From assembly GCA_012797715.1 (NCBI GenBank), contig JAAZOO010000192.1, positions 1 to 12,580 on the forward strand: DNA of 12,580 bases. Reading direction: 5' to 3'. Source of the stretch: Geobacteraceae bacterium (GTDB lineage Bacteria > Desulfobacterota > Desulfuromonadia > Geobacterales > Geobacteraceae). Positions 1 through 7,417 of this stretch are shown here, piece after piece. The notes beneath the pieces were generated by a model, which saw only the letters and a list, made by a program, of their open reading frames with translations, did not search any database and was not told the DNA's origin. The translations under genes were made by a program, and so were the position numbers. Positions within the stretch are counted from its first letter, which is position 1. Each line of letters begins with the position of its first letter.

Positions 1-1076
1 GCATTTTCGGTACGCCGGTCACCCCGTTCGGCCCCGAGTGGCTGGACCGTCTCCTGAGCGGAATCTTCCGACTTTCCGGTGATTTCGTGAACGACTTCCG
101 GCTCCTGGACTACCTTGTCTCCCTTCTCAGCACCGAGCGCAGTCCGGCACTGGACGGGACTCTGGGCAACGGAGACCGGCTCAAGGACGATCTCGCGGAA
201 CTGGGAGTCTTCGATGCGGGCATGTCCCTCTACCACCTGGTCAAGCTGCGTGAATTCCGGCGCATGGGATTCTCCGGCTTCGAAGCCAGGCACTACAGCC
301 TGTTCGAGAGCATGCGGGACGACATGGGCCCTGCGGTTACGCTCCAGAATCTGATCCATGCCTGCGCATTCCGGATGATCGCGGAAGGGACGGTTACCCA
401 CTGCGACATTCCCGACACCCCCCACGGGGAGAGCGAACGGCGCCAGATGTTTTTCGGCGACGCCATCGGACTGTCTTCCTTCCACGTGCGCAGGAACACG
501 GAAAACCGTTTCCTGCTGGCCATTCTGAAGCGTGCGGCAGCGGTGCGGCCCAGCGCCCGCTACCCCGATTTCTTCACGGTAAAGAGCGCGGACTACCGCA
601 GGGCGCTCCTTCGGACCCTGGAAGAAGAGGCGGGCGAACTGGTGGAGATGCTGGGAGCCCGCAGCGTTCTGGACGACCTGAAGGCGCGCATCGAGGACCC
701 GGCGCTCACGGCTTCCGGCCGGCTCTCCCGGGGAATCCTGGAGAGCATGGGGGCACGACACCCCCTTTCGGTCCCGGCCGGGGAGTTCAACGGGGCGGCG
801 GAGCGTTACTACCGCGGCCACCTGTGCCGCAAGCACATGGCGGAGGCCTTTTCCTTTCTCGAAGAGGATTTCCGGCGTGCGGACCAGTGGAAGGAAGGGG
901 AGAAGACCATCGTGAAAAACGAGCTCAAGGGGGGCGACGCCCTTTCCTTTCTGGCCTCCTGCCGGAACGATGTCCTGGGGGACACGGTGCCGGCACATGT
1001 CCTGGAGAGCCTCATCCGTCTCGTGATTCTCTCCATTCATCATGATACGGTGGAGGCGGGGACGGCGCATGCATAG
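1..1076 (+). CDS. Unrecognised protein, 5' end beyond the window
   Basis: I do not recognise this protein family. The frame is open from base 3 to the TAG at 1074-1076, giving 357 visible residues without the N-terminus. A GTG at 87 could be called as a start, but the reading continues upstream without a stop (visible residues begin IFGTPVTPFGPEW), so the true start is probably outside the window. The protein looks soluble and largely helical, rich in Arg, Glu and Leu, with no signal peptide and no obvious membrane segment. Aromatic and charged clusters stand out, such as YHLVKLREFRRMGFSGFEAR and CDIPDTPHGESERRQMFFGD, which could form a catalytic or binding surface. The 3' end overlaps the PSD-family gene by 8 bases, so it probably belongs to the same operon and process. 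Coding status is well supported; the function is unknown. Confidence 0.8.
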   Translation, partial: IFGTPVTPFGPEWLDRLLSGIFRLSGDFVNDFRLLDYLVSLLSTERSPALDGTLGNGDRLKDDLAELGVFDAGMSLYHLVKLREFRRMGFSGFEARHYSLFESMRDDMGPAVTLQNLIHACAFRMIAEGTVTHCDIPDTPHGESERRQMFFGDAIGLSSFHVRRNTENRFLLAILKRAAAVRPSARYPDFFTVKSADYRRALLRTLEEEAGELVEMLGARSVLDDLKARIEDPALTASGRLSRGILESMGARHPLSVPAGEFNGAAERYYRGHLCRKHMAEAFSFLEEDFRRADQWKEGEKTIVKNELKGGDALSFLASCRNDVLGDTVPAHVLESLIRLVILSIHHDTVEAGTAHA

Positions 1077-2124
1077 CAGACCGCACAGATACATTGAGCG
1101 TGAAACGGATCGCGTCGTGCGGGAGGAGCTCCTTGCCGATGCCGCGATCCGCTTCATCTACGGAACGCTCCGGGAGAAGGCGCCCTGGTTCTTTCATGCC
1201 GTGACCGGTCCGTCCGTCACCGGAGTTCTCGGTTTCGTCTCCTACGACCTTGCCCTGAATGCGCGCATTTCCGGAGCCGGCTCCTTTATTCGGAAGATAG
1301 GCCTGAAGACCGAGGAATGCCTCGCGCCCCGCGAGGAGCTGGATACGCCGCGCCGCATCTTCGAAAGGCAGATTGCCTACTGGCGCTGCCGGCCCATGGA
1401 CGACGCCCCCGCCGTCATCGTCTCGCCGGCGGATTCCCGCATGCTGCTGGGATCGCTGGACGAGGATTCGTCCCTGCACCTCAAGGGAAAATTCTTTTCA
1501 TTCCCGGAGCTTGTGGGGGAGAATCACGTTGCGCTCCGCACGCGGTTCGACGGCGGAGAGTGGGCCATGTTCCGCCTCACACCGGACAAGTACCACTACA
1601 CCCATGCGCCCGTTTCCGGCCTCGTCACCCATTTCTACGGGCTGGACGGACGATACCATTCCTGCAACCCGAGCGCGGCGATTGCACTCGCCACCCCGGT
1701 TTCCAAGAACCGGCGTGTGGTGACGGTGATCGACACCGATGTGGAAGGGGGGTCCGGGGTCGGCCTGGTGGCGATGGTGGAAATCGTGGCCCTCATGATA
1801 GGCGACATCCGGCAGTGCTACAGTGAATGCCGCTATGACGACCCCCTTCCCGTGGTTCCGGGCCTGTTCCTGCGCAAGGGACAGCCCAAGGCCCTGTTCC
1901 GTCCCGGCAGCAGCACGGTGGTGCTCCTTTTCGAGAAAGGACGCATCGCTTTCTCGCCGGACCTGCTGCACAACCAGGTGCGCAGCGACGTGGGGACACG
2001 CTTCTCCGACTGGCTGGAGAGGCCCCTGGTGGAAACCGAGGTGGCGGTGCGCTCCACCATCGCCAGGAGAGTCAACGGTGCGGGGACTGCCGCAGGACGG
2101 GGAACGGAGGAATGCCGGAGATGA
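1069..2124 (+). CDS. Phosphatidylserine decarboxylase-family protein
   Basis: This is a PSD-family pyruvoyl-dependent decarboxylase of 351 residues. Known members convert phosphatidylserine to phosphatidylethanolamine at the membrane and cleave themselves at a Gly-Ser bond to make the pyruvoyl group. Visible hallmarks are VSPADSR with the catalytic Asp (D122), PDKYHYTHAPVSG with the conserved His pair (H176 and H179; family form YHxxHxPV), and LFRPGSSTVVLLFEKGRI near the C-terminus (G290-S291). The cleavage motif is GSST, one residue longer than the usual LGST. The ATG at 1069 is chosen over the one at 1042 because GGAGG at 1052-1056 precedes it and the overlap with the upstream gene is then only 8 bases. 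The stop overlaps the next ATG as ATGA. The substrate is not certain, because PSD relatives also act on other amino acids such as tryptophan; a lipid role is favoured by the Lgt-like neighbour. Confidence 0.9.
   Translation: MHSRPHRYIERETDRVVREELLADAAIRFIYGTLREKAPWFFHAVTGPSVTGVLGFVSYDLALNARISGAGSFIRKIGLKTEECLAPREELDTPRRIFERQIAYWRCRPMDDAPAVIVSPADSRMLLGSLDEDSSLHLKGKFFSFPELVGENHVALRTRFDGGEWAMFRLTPDKYHYTHAPVSGLVTHFYGLDGRYHSCNPSAAIALATPVSKNRRVVTVIDTDVEGGSGVGLVAMVEIVALMIGDIRQCYSECRYDDPLPVVPGLFLRKGQPKALFRPGSSTVVLLFEKGRIAFSPDLLHNQVRSDVGTRFSDWLERPLVETEVAVRSTIARRVNGAGTAAGRGTEECRR
2106..2123 (+). promoter_or_regulatory. RBS and ATGA coupling that set the Lgt-like start
   Basis: GGAGG at 2106-2110 lies 10 bases before the ATG at 2121. 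That ATG overlaps the TGA of the PSD-family gene as ATGA, the usual layout of translational coupling. The alternative ATG at 2112 is only one base from GGAGG and would be too close. Confidence 0.6.
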
Positions 2125-3179
2125 CGGGAAACTGGATGGTAATCGCGGCGACGGGCGTGCTGTGCGGCATGGGTATTTTCTGGGGAAGCAGGCACCTGCC
2201 CGGGGAGAGATGGCAGTTCTTCGCCTCCGTTCCGCTGAGGAAACGGGATGACGACTCGTGGGAGGCGGTCAACATCACCTGGTACGGGGTGCTACTCTCC
2301 GGGGCTGCCGTGTTCGCGGTGGCTCTCTACCTGATCATGCTCTGTGGCGCCGGGGTTCACGCCTCGGCGGGGGTGTCCCTCATGGTACTTCTCCTTGCCG
2401 TGTGCGTTCCTGCCTCGAGCGCAGTGGCTCGCATCGTGGAGCGCAAGCCGGCAACCCTCACCATCGGCGGCGCAGCCTTTGTCGGCTCCCTCGTGGCGCC
2501 CTTCGCGATACTGGCGCTGAACCGCTTCGGGGAAGCGGCGACGGGTATGCACATCCCTATGTCCCAAGGGCTGGCCGCGTGCGCGGTGGCATTTCTCTTC
2601 GGCGAGGGGATGGGGAGGATGTCCTGCCTGAGCTACGGCTGCTGCTACGGGAAGCCGGTAGAGGCGTACCACGGACTCATCGGCCGCATCTTCAGCAAAA
2701 CCGCCGTCATTTTCCAGGGACGGACGAAAAAGATATCCTATGCCTCGGAGCTGGAAGGGCGCCGCGTCGTGCCCATCCAGTCCCTGACCATGCTCGTGTC
2801 GTCCCTTGCGGGCATTGCCACCCTGTCACTCTACGCATGGGGACACTTCACGGCCGCATACCTGGGTGCAACGGCAAGTGCCGGCCTGTGGAGGATTGCC
2901 TCCGAATTTTTCCGCAACGACTATCGCGGTGAGGGGAAGGTATCCGCGTACCAGGTGATGTCCGGCGTCTCCGTTCTCTACGCAGCGGTCGTGGCTTGTT
3001 TCCTCCCGGAAGCACGTTTCTTCGGGCCCGTGGACCTTGCCGGCGGGGTCGCCGCCCTCTGGGATCCGGGATTGTTCCTGTTCCTCGCCGCAGTCTGGCT
3101 CGTCCTCGTCACCTTCACCGGCATCAGCGACACCACCTTCTCGCGCATCCGATTTCACCTGCACCGGAGCAAGATTTAA
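2121..3179 (+). CDS. Lgt-like multi-pass membrane protein
   Basis: This 352-residue integral membrane protein belongs to the prolipoprotein diacylglyceryl transferase (Lgt) superfamily. Lgt moves diacylglycerol from phosphatidylglycerol to the lipobox Cys of prolipoproteins. About seven or eight hydrophobic segments are visible, the first at the N-terminus. Family traces are GEGMGRMSCLSYGCCYGKP (about 161-178), matching the GRxGNFxNGE region; RRVVPIQSL (about 214-222), matching the R/H-P-x-Q motif; and ASEFFRNDYRGEG (about 260-272), matching the C-terminal EFFR motif. The Arg of the signature (about R166) is kept, but the Asn and Glu of the NGE stretch are replaced by Cys-rich sequence. A canonical lipoprotein-modifying activity is therefore unsure, and it may be a paralogue acting on another acceptor. 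It is the last gene of its operon, followed by a GC-rich hairpin eight bases after the stop. Confidence 0.8.
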   Translation: MTGNWMVIAATGVLCGMGIFWGSRHLPGERWQFFASVPLRKRDDDSWEAVNITWYGVLLSGAAVFAVALYLIMLCGAGVHASAGVSLMVLLLAVCVPASSAVARIVERKPATLTIGGAAFVGSLVAPFAILALNRFGEAATGMHIPMSQGLAACAVAFLFGEGMGRMSCLSYGCCYGKPVEAYHGLIGRIFSKTAVIFQGRTKKISYASELEGRRVVPIQSLTMLVSSLAGIATLSLYAWGHFTAAYLGATASAGLWRIASEFFRNDYRGEGKVSAYQVMSGVSVLYAAVVACFLPEARFFGPVDLAGGVAALWDPGLFLFLAAVWLVLVTFTGISDTTFSRIRFHLHRSKI

Positions 3180-3194
3180 CCTGGATTCGGCAGG
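3180..3194. repeat. 15-base repeat, copy 1
   Basis: CCTGGATTCGGCAGG occurs here and again, identically, at 9761-9775. At 3344-3366 a 23-base segment with core CCACCTGCCG matches 19 of 23 bases of 9820-9842, the right arm of the second site. Both sites thus have the same left and right elements in the same order, but with different spacing (149 against 44 bases). Confidence 0.45.
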
Positions 3195-3215
3195 GGAGGT
3201 CATCCCTCCCTGCCG
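3188..3215 (+). terminator. GC-rich hairpin after the Lgt-like gene
   Basis: CGGCAGGGGAGG at 3188-3199 pairs with CCTCCCTGCCG at 3205-3215, with one bulged G and a five-base loop, starting eight bases after the stop. The stem is strong, but no T-run follows, so it may slow or end transcription without being a classic intrinsic terminator. Confidence 0.4.
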
Positions 3216-3496
3216 CCTCGGACCGGCCTGCCTGGATGCCCGGGACTCATTTCCGTGCATACCACGAACTCCCCTGCGGGTTCCTACAGCACACTCCATT
3301 TCTCCACAAGCCGGACCGTATCTGCCGAAGACCCTCACCGGGACGGCTCCACCTGCCGATTTATGGGGTTTCACGAACGCCCGGCGGCGGGTGGCCGGAA
3401 TAGTGTGCCGCGAATCCTCCTCCCGTGACGGGATGGCGGACATTTTCCCGGTGCGGCGGCTGCCGAAGGCCGGGACAGGGGAAGGCTGCTGCGGCG

Positions 3497-3509
3497 GGGG
3501 ATACTCCCC
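3497..3509 (-). terminator. Small hairpin after the GGDEF-EAL gene
   Basis: GGGGA-TAC-TCCCC forms a perfect five-base-pair hairpin one base downstream of the minus-strand stop at 3511. It is short and lacks a T-run, so its role as a terminator is tentative. Confidence 0.25.
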
Positions 3510-3510
3510 A

Positions 3511-5991
3511 TCAGGCCCGGCATCCCCTCCATGCCAGGGGAGCGGTTTCGCCGCTATCATCGCGGGTTGCTTCCAGGAAGGTTTCCATCTCGTCCGCAGG
3601 GAGGGGGCGGGCGAAGAAAAAGCCCTGCATCTCGTAACACCGGCGTGCTTTGAGGAAAGAGAGCTGTTCAGCGGTTTCCACCCCTTCTGCGATGACCTCC
3701 ATCCTCAGGCTGCGCGCGAGGGCGATTATGGCCTCGGCAATGGATGCGTCGTCGTCGCTGGTGGTGATGTCCCGGATAAAAAGCTGGTCAATCTTCAAGC
3801 GGTCGATGGGAAAGTGCTTCAGATAGGTCAGGGAGGAGTACCCCGTGCCGAAGTCGTCGATGGCAAGGTGAACGCCGATGGCCTTCAGTTCCCGCAGCAT
3901 GTCCACGGCGCTGGCGTCGTTTTCCATGAGGATGCTCTCGGTGAGTTCCAGTTCCAGGTTGTCCGGATTGAGACCGGTTTCCTCCAGGACCCGCGTGACC
4001 AGCCGAGGCAGATTGTTCTGCTTGAACTGGCACCCGGAGATGTTGACCGCCATGCGGAATTCGCCGAAGCCTGCGTCCACCCACTTCTTTGCCTGCAGGC
4101 AGGCGCTGCGCAGCACCCATTCCCCGATGGGCCCGATGAGTCCCGTCTCCTCCGCGATGGGAATGAACTTGCCCGGCGGGATGCGGCCCATTTCGGGATG
4201 ATCCCATCGCAGAAGAGCCTCCATTCCGATGACCGCGCCGCTGCGCACGTCGAACTGTCCCTGGTAGAAGAGGGTGAATTCCTCCCTTTCCAGAGCCTTG
4301 CGCAGGTTTCTCTCCAGGGACATCCGTTCCACGGCCCGGTGATTCATCTCCTGGGAGAAGAACCGGAAGTTGTCCCTTCCGGCCTCCTTGGCCACGTACA
4401 TGGCCGTGTCGGCGTTACGCAGCAGGCTTCCCACATCGGTGCCGTCCAGAGGGAAGATGGCGACCCCGATGCTTGCGGAGACGAATATCTCCTGGCCTTC
4501 GATGACAAAGGGCGCTGCGAAGCAGTCCCGGATCTCCTCGGTGGTGTGGGCCACATCCTGCTCGTGTTTCACCGCCGACAGGACAACGACGAATTCGTCC
4601 CCCCCGAGCCGGGCCACCGTATCGCTCGCCCGCAGCCGTGAGGTAAGGCGCCGGGCAACCTCCTTGAGGAGCGTATCGCCTGCAGCGTGCCCCAGGGTGT
4701 CGTTGATCCACTTGAAGCGATCCAGATCGAGGAACAGGATTCCCACCTGCCATCCTTCCCGTGTGGACTGGGCGAGGATCTGGTGCAGACGATCATTCAT
4801 GAGCGTGCGGTTGGGGAGACCGGTGAGGGTGTCGAAGTAGGCGAGTTGCTGGATCTCCTGTTCCGCCTGCTTGCGTTCCGTCACGTCCACCGCGGCGAAG
4901 CTGAAGCGGGGGCGTTGGGCGGTGGAATCGAAAACCAGGCTGATGCTCGCCTGGTACCAGTACCTGCATCCCTGGAAAGGGAATTCGTATTCAAAGGTGA
5001 CGGTTTCCTTGACATCGATGCAGTAGCGGAGTACCTCCAGCCAGTAGCGGATGAATTCTGGCTGGATGCCCAGGCGCGATGCGCGCATCCCCGTCATCTC
5101 CTCCAGGCTGAGTCCGAAGAAATCGGCGATGCGCTTGTTGGGCATGGCATAGACGAAGTCGTCTTCCTCCAGTTCCAGGACGCTCATGAGAATGGCGTTG
5201 GCGTTGAAGAAACCCCGGAGAGTGGCCTCGCTCTCCCGCAGGGCCTCCTCGGCCAGCTTGCGGTCGGTAATGTCCCTGCTGATGCCCCGGTAGCCGCGGT
5301 ATTTCCCTGTTGCGTCCAGGAGCGGCGCGCCCCCGGTTTCCAGGGTAACGGAATGCCCCGCCTTGTGCCGGTTCACATTCTCCACAAAGGCAAAGGGCTG
5401 GAGAAACTGGGCAAAATTTTCGAAAATCACCGAGATTCCCCGCGCCTCGTCATCGGGCATGAGGTCGAAGGGGGTCTTGCCCAGGATATCTTCGGGGGTG
5501 TAGCCGAGGATGTCCGTGACCTTGGGACTGCTGTACGTAAAACGGAACGCCTCATCGGTCTCCCACACCCAGTCGCTGATGGTTTCCACGAAGCTCCTGA
5601 ACCGCTCTTCGCTGGAGAGGAGCGCCTGGAGGATGTGGGTGCGCCCGGATATCTCCTGTTCGAGCTTCCGGTTGGAAATGGTCAGTTCGCTGGTACGCTG
5701 CCACACCATCTTTTCCAGGGCCTCCCGGTACCGGGCTTTTTCCCGGTCGGTCCGTTCATGCTCCAGTATCTCCTTCCTCAGCCGGTTATTGACCGTATCG
5801 TACCTTTTGAGGATGAAATGGGCGGCGATTCCGGCGACAGCGGAGCCGGAGAAAATGGTCACAAAATGGGACTGCCAGATGGTGATGGCGGGAACGAGCA
5901 TCTGCTTGGCCGCTTCGAAGAGCGTCATCGCGGCCAGGGAAATGCCGACCACCCAGAAGGTATGTACGATCCTTGTGCTGTTCGGTTTCAT
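3511..5991 (-). CDS. Membrane PAS-PAS-GGDEF-EAL c-di-GMP enzyme
   Basis: This 826-residue protein makes and/or breaks cyclic di-GMP. Order: two membrane segments (about 9-25 and 42-61), a charged coiled coil (65-125), PAS domain 1 (about 128-250), PAS domain 2 (about 255-380), GGDEF (about 385-545) and EAL (about 555-810). The GGDEF motif is intact (463-467), with an RxxD inhibitory site five residues before it (R454-D457). The EAL domain keeps EALLRW (E591), the Asn of VNIS (N650), ELTE (about E682-E685), DDFG (712-715), K733, D735, E769 and Q789. Both activities look possible, so net output is presumably set by the PAS sensors or partners. The start at 5991 lies 30 bases after the STAS stop, making this the last gene of the partner-switching operon. 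GGAG lies about 11 bases upstream of the start, a weak RBS. Confidence 0.95.
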   Translation of the reverse strand: MKPNSTRIVHTFWVVGISLAAMTLFEAAKQMLVPAITIWQSHFVTIFSGSAVAGIAAHFILKRYDTVNNRLRKEILEHERTDREKARYREALEKMVWQRTSELTISNRKLEQEISGRTHILQALLSSEERFRSFVETISDWVWETDEAFRFTYSSPKVTDILGYTPEDILGKTPFDLMPDDEARGISVIFENFAQFLQPFAFVENVNRHKAGHSVTLETGGAPLLDATGKYRGYRGISRDITDRKLAEEALRESEATLRGFFNANAILMSVLELEEDDFVYAMPNKRIADFFGLSLEEMTGMRASRLGIQPEFIRYWLEVLRYCIDVKETVTFEYEFPFQGCRYWYQASISLVFDSTAQRPRFSFAAVDVTERKQAEQEIQQLAYFDTLTGLPNRTLMNDRLHQILAQSTREGWQVGILFLDLDRFKWINDTLGHAAGDTLLKEVARRLTSRLRASDTVARLGGDEFVVVLSAVKHEQDVAHTTEEIRDCFAAPFVIEGQEIFVSASIGVAIFPLDGTDVGSLLRNADTAMYVAKEAGRDNFRFFSQEMNHRAVERMSLERNLRKALEREEFTLFYQGQFDVRSGAVIGMEALLRWDHPEMGRIPPGKFIPIAEETGLIGPIGEWVLRSACLQAKKWVDAGFGEFRMAVNISGCQFKQNNLPRLVTRVLEETGLNPDNLELELTESILMENDASAVDMLRELKAIGVHLAIDDFGTGYSSLTYLKHFPIDRLKIDQLFIRDITTSDDDASIAEAIIALARSLRMEVIAEGVETAEQLSFLKARRCYEMQGFFFARPLPADEMETFLEATRDDSGETAPLAWRGCRA

Positions 5992-6021
5992 GGTATCGGG
6001 TCTCCGGAGTTCCCCGCCGGG

Positions 6022-6342
6022 TCAGGGCCGGTTGCTGTCATGGGAAGCAAGGAGAAAGACGCCGGTCGTCTTGAAGAGCATGGAGTGCACGGTGGAGAGT
6101 CCGGACAGAATGATTTCGGAGCGCGTCGTGTCCTTGATTTTCTTGAAACAGCGCAGCAGGTGCGCGATTCCCATGGAATTGATTCTGCCCACCTGGCTGA
6201 AGTCGAATCTGATGACAGGAGCGGTCGCCCGATCCGGGATGGATCTGAATTCGGCCTCGGCATGCACGTCGATGTTGCCGCGGAGAAGAAAGGTAACGCC
6301 CCCTTCTTCCTCGATACGCTCAACTGCAAACACAGTATCCAT
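6022..6342 (-). CDS. STAS-domain anti-sigma antagonist-like protein
   Basis: This is a single STAS domain of 106 residues, of the SpoIIAA/RsbV type, which binds or releases an RsbW-like kinase according to its phosphorylation. The core reads VIRFDFSQVGRINSMGIAHL, matching the family pattern around the regulatory serine. In SpoIIAA the motif is DSSG with phosphorylation on the second Ser. Here it is N55-S56-M57-G58, so the usual phosphoacceptor is Met and the preceding Asp is Asn; S56 remains. It sits between the HATPase gene and the GGDEF-EAL gene, and AGGGG lies about nine bases before the ATG. It is probably the switch protein of this module, but control by a noncanonical residue, or no phosphorylation at all, is possible. 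Confidence 0.88.
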   Translation of the reverse strand: MDTVFAVERIEEEGGVTFLLRGNIDVHAEAEFRSIPDRATAPVIRFDFSQVGRINSMGIAHLLRCFKKIKDTTRSEIILSGLSTVHSMLFKTTGVFLLASHDSNRP

Positions 6343-6416
6343 TCTTGCTTTCCCCTTGCACCGTTGCCGGGCGCGCGCAGGAGACGCGCCGCCGGCCGTT
6401 TCGACCGCCTGCCTCG

Positions 6417-7379
6417 CTACCGCGCGCCGCCGGATGAAATGTGAAAACCCTTTTTCTCAAAGATTCTGTCCGCTGTCTCCAGCTTTACCTGGCCGCCCAG
6501 GACGGTGTTCCGTCCCGGGGTGATGTGGACGTGCAGGTGGTCGATGAACTGCCAGATAATGAACAGTCCGCGTCCGCCGGCCGCTTCGGGATCAAGGATC
6601 TCGTCCTGCCCTTTTGCGAGGTGCTCCAGCACGATGTGCGGAGACAGGCTTCCCCAGTTGTCTTCAACCTCCATTGCCAGGGTCGTGCCGTCGAAGCCGT
6701 ACCGGAATTCAATGATCTCCTCCGGCGGAACGGAACGGTTTTCGCCCTTGGCGAACAGGGAACCGCCGTTTTCCCCGCGCGGCGCGCCATACAGGGCATT
6801 TTCCAGCATCTCATCGGCAAGGAGCGCCCCTTTCTGGCGCAGCAGCTCGATCTCCCCGCTTTCACCCTGGATGGATGTCTCCAGGGCGTTGATAATGGCT
6901 TCCTTCTGATCCGATGAGGTTACCTGCACGGTATGCACCGTTGAGCCGGGAAGGAGGTAGTCACCGATGTGCACCACCTCATGCTGCGCTATCTTCCGTA
7001 TGGCAAGGCTGATCAGGGAGGACGCGGCGTCTTTTCCCCGGGTCTCCGCATCCGGGTTGATTACCAGGTGCCTGATGCCGTCTCGCACCAGGGGGGTGAG
7101 GGGGGGGAGCGGGTCTTGGGATGAGACCGCCAGCAGAAACTCGCTGCGGGGATAGAGGGACGCGAGACATTCCACGAGCAGAGGCGATGCCTCGGGATAG
7201 ACCTTGGCGGACACGATGATGAGGCTGGGATTCTCGGGGAGCGTTCCCGTACGGCCCCTATGGGACGACAGGGATCTCAGCTCCACCATGTCGACGATCT
7301 TCGAGATTCTTCGCACGTACGGCTTCCAGTACGCCTTGTCGACGGCGTCCCGTACGATTACCAGTATTTTTTTCTCCAT
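6417..7379 (-). CDS. RsbW-like HATPase with receiver-like N-terminus
   Basis: This 320-residue protein ends in a GHKL/HATPase_c_2 domain of the RsbW/SpoIIAB anti-sigma kinase type, which phosphorylates a STAS partner and sequesters a target. N-box: LLADEMLENALYG (E190, N194). G1: VEDNWG (D240-G243). G2: AAGGRGLFIIW (about 267-276). The first 115 residues alternate beta strands and helices like a response-regulator receiver (ILVIVRD, SLIIVSAKV, FLLAVSS, HLVINPD). The position expected for the phospho-Asp in the third strand reads VSAK, so this looks like a pseudo-receiver. A roughly 50-residue linker (about 130-180) joins the parts. The start has GGAGAG four bases upstream. It lies 38 bases after the phosphatase gene and is followed by the STAS gene, which fits kinase-phosphatase-antagonist partnership. 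Confidence 0.88.
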   Translation of the reverse strand: MEKKILVIVRDAVDKAYWKPYVRRISKIVDMVELRSLSSHRGRTGTLPENPSLIIVSAKVYPEASPLLVECLASLYPRSEFLLAVSSQDPLPPLTPLVRDGIRHLVINPDAETRGKDAASSLISLAIRKIAQHEVVHIGDYLLPGSTVHTVQVTSSDQKEAIINALETSIQGESGEIELLRQKGALLADEMLENALYGAPRGENGGSLFAKGENRSVPPEEIIEFRYGFDGTTLAMEVEDNWGSLSPHIVLEHLAKGQDEILDPEAAGGRGLFIIWQFIDHLHVHITPGRNTVLGGQVKLETADRIFEKKGFHISSGGAR

Positions 7380-7417
7380 GATTCTCTCCAGCGGAGGTCA
7401 CTAGGTGCAGAGCGGCG

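Larger units (their letters stand above)
3180..3510. other. Gene-free stretch between convergent operons
   Basis: These 331 bases separate two convergent transcription units. I see no credible small gene. The stretch holds a GC-rich hairpin directly after the Lgt-like gene, a small hairpin next to the stop of the GGDEF-EAL gene, and two segments (3180-3194 and 3344-3366) that resemble the arms of the inverted repeat at 9761-9842. Confidence 0.6.

Noticed and set aside
87..89. GTG start for the first gene
   Set aside because: The frame remains open to the left edge with protein-like sequence, so the true start is probably outside the window.
1042..1068. Earlier ATG for the PSD-family gene
   Set aside because: No RBS precedes it, it adds only an Arg-rich tag, and it would enlarge the overlap; the ATG at 1069 has GGAGG upstream.
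3519..3540. GGCAT/ATGCC and CCCCT/AGGGG inverted repeats near the end of the GGDEF-EAL gene
   Set aside because: They lie inside the coding region, compete with each other and are short enough to be chance in GC-rich DNA.
3037..4641. Long plus-strand open frame opposite the GGDEF-EAL gene
   Set aside because: It lies antisense to clear GGDEF and EAL motifs and has no recognisable domain; long antisense frames are common in GC-rich DNA.
6343..6416. GGCGCG/CGCGCC repeat in the gap between the HATPase and STAS genes
   Set aside because: Only six base pairs in very GC-rich sequence within an apparent operon; not enough to call a terminator or attenuator.
4687..6444. 585-codon plus-strand open frame
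   Set aside because: It is antisense to the PAS domains, the STAS gene and the start of the GGDEF-EAL gene, all with conserved motifs on the other strand.
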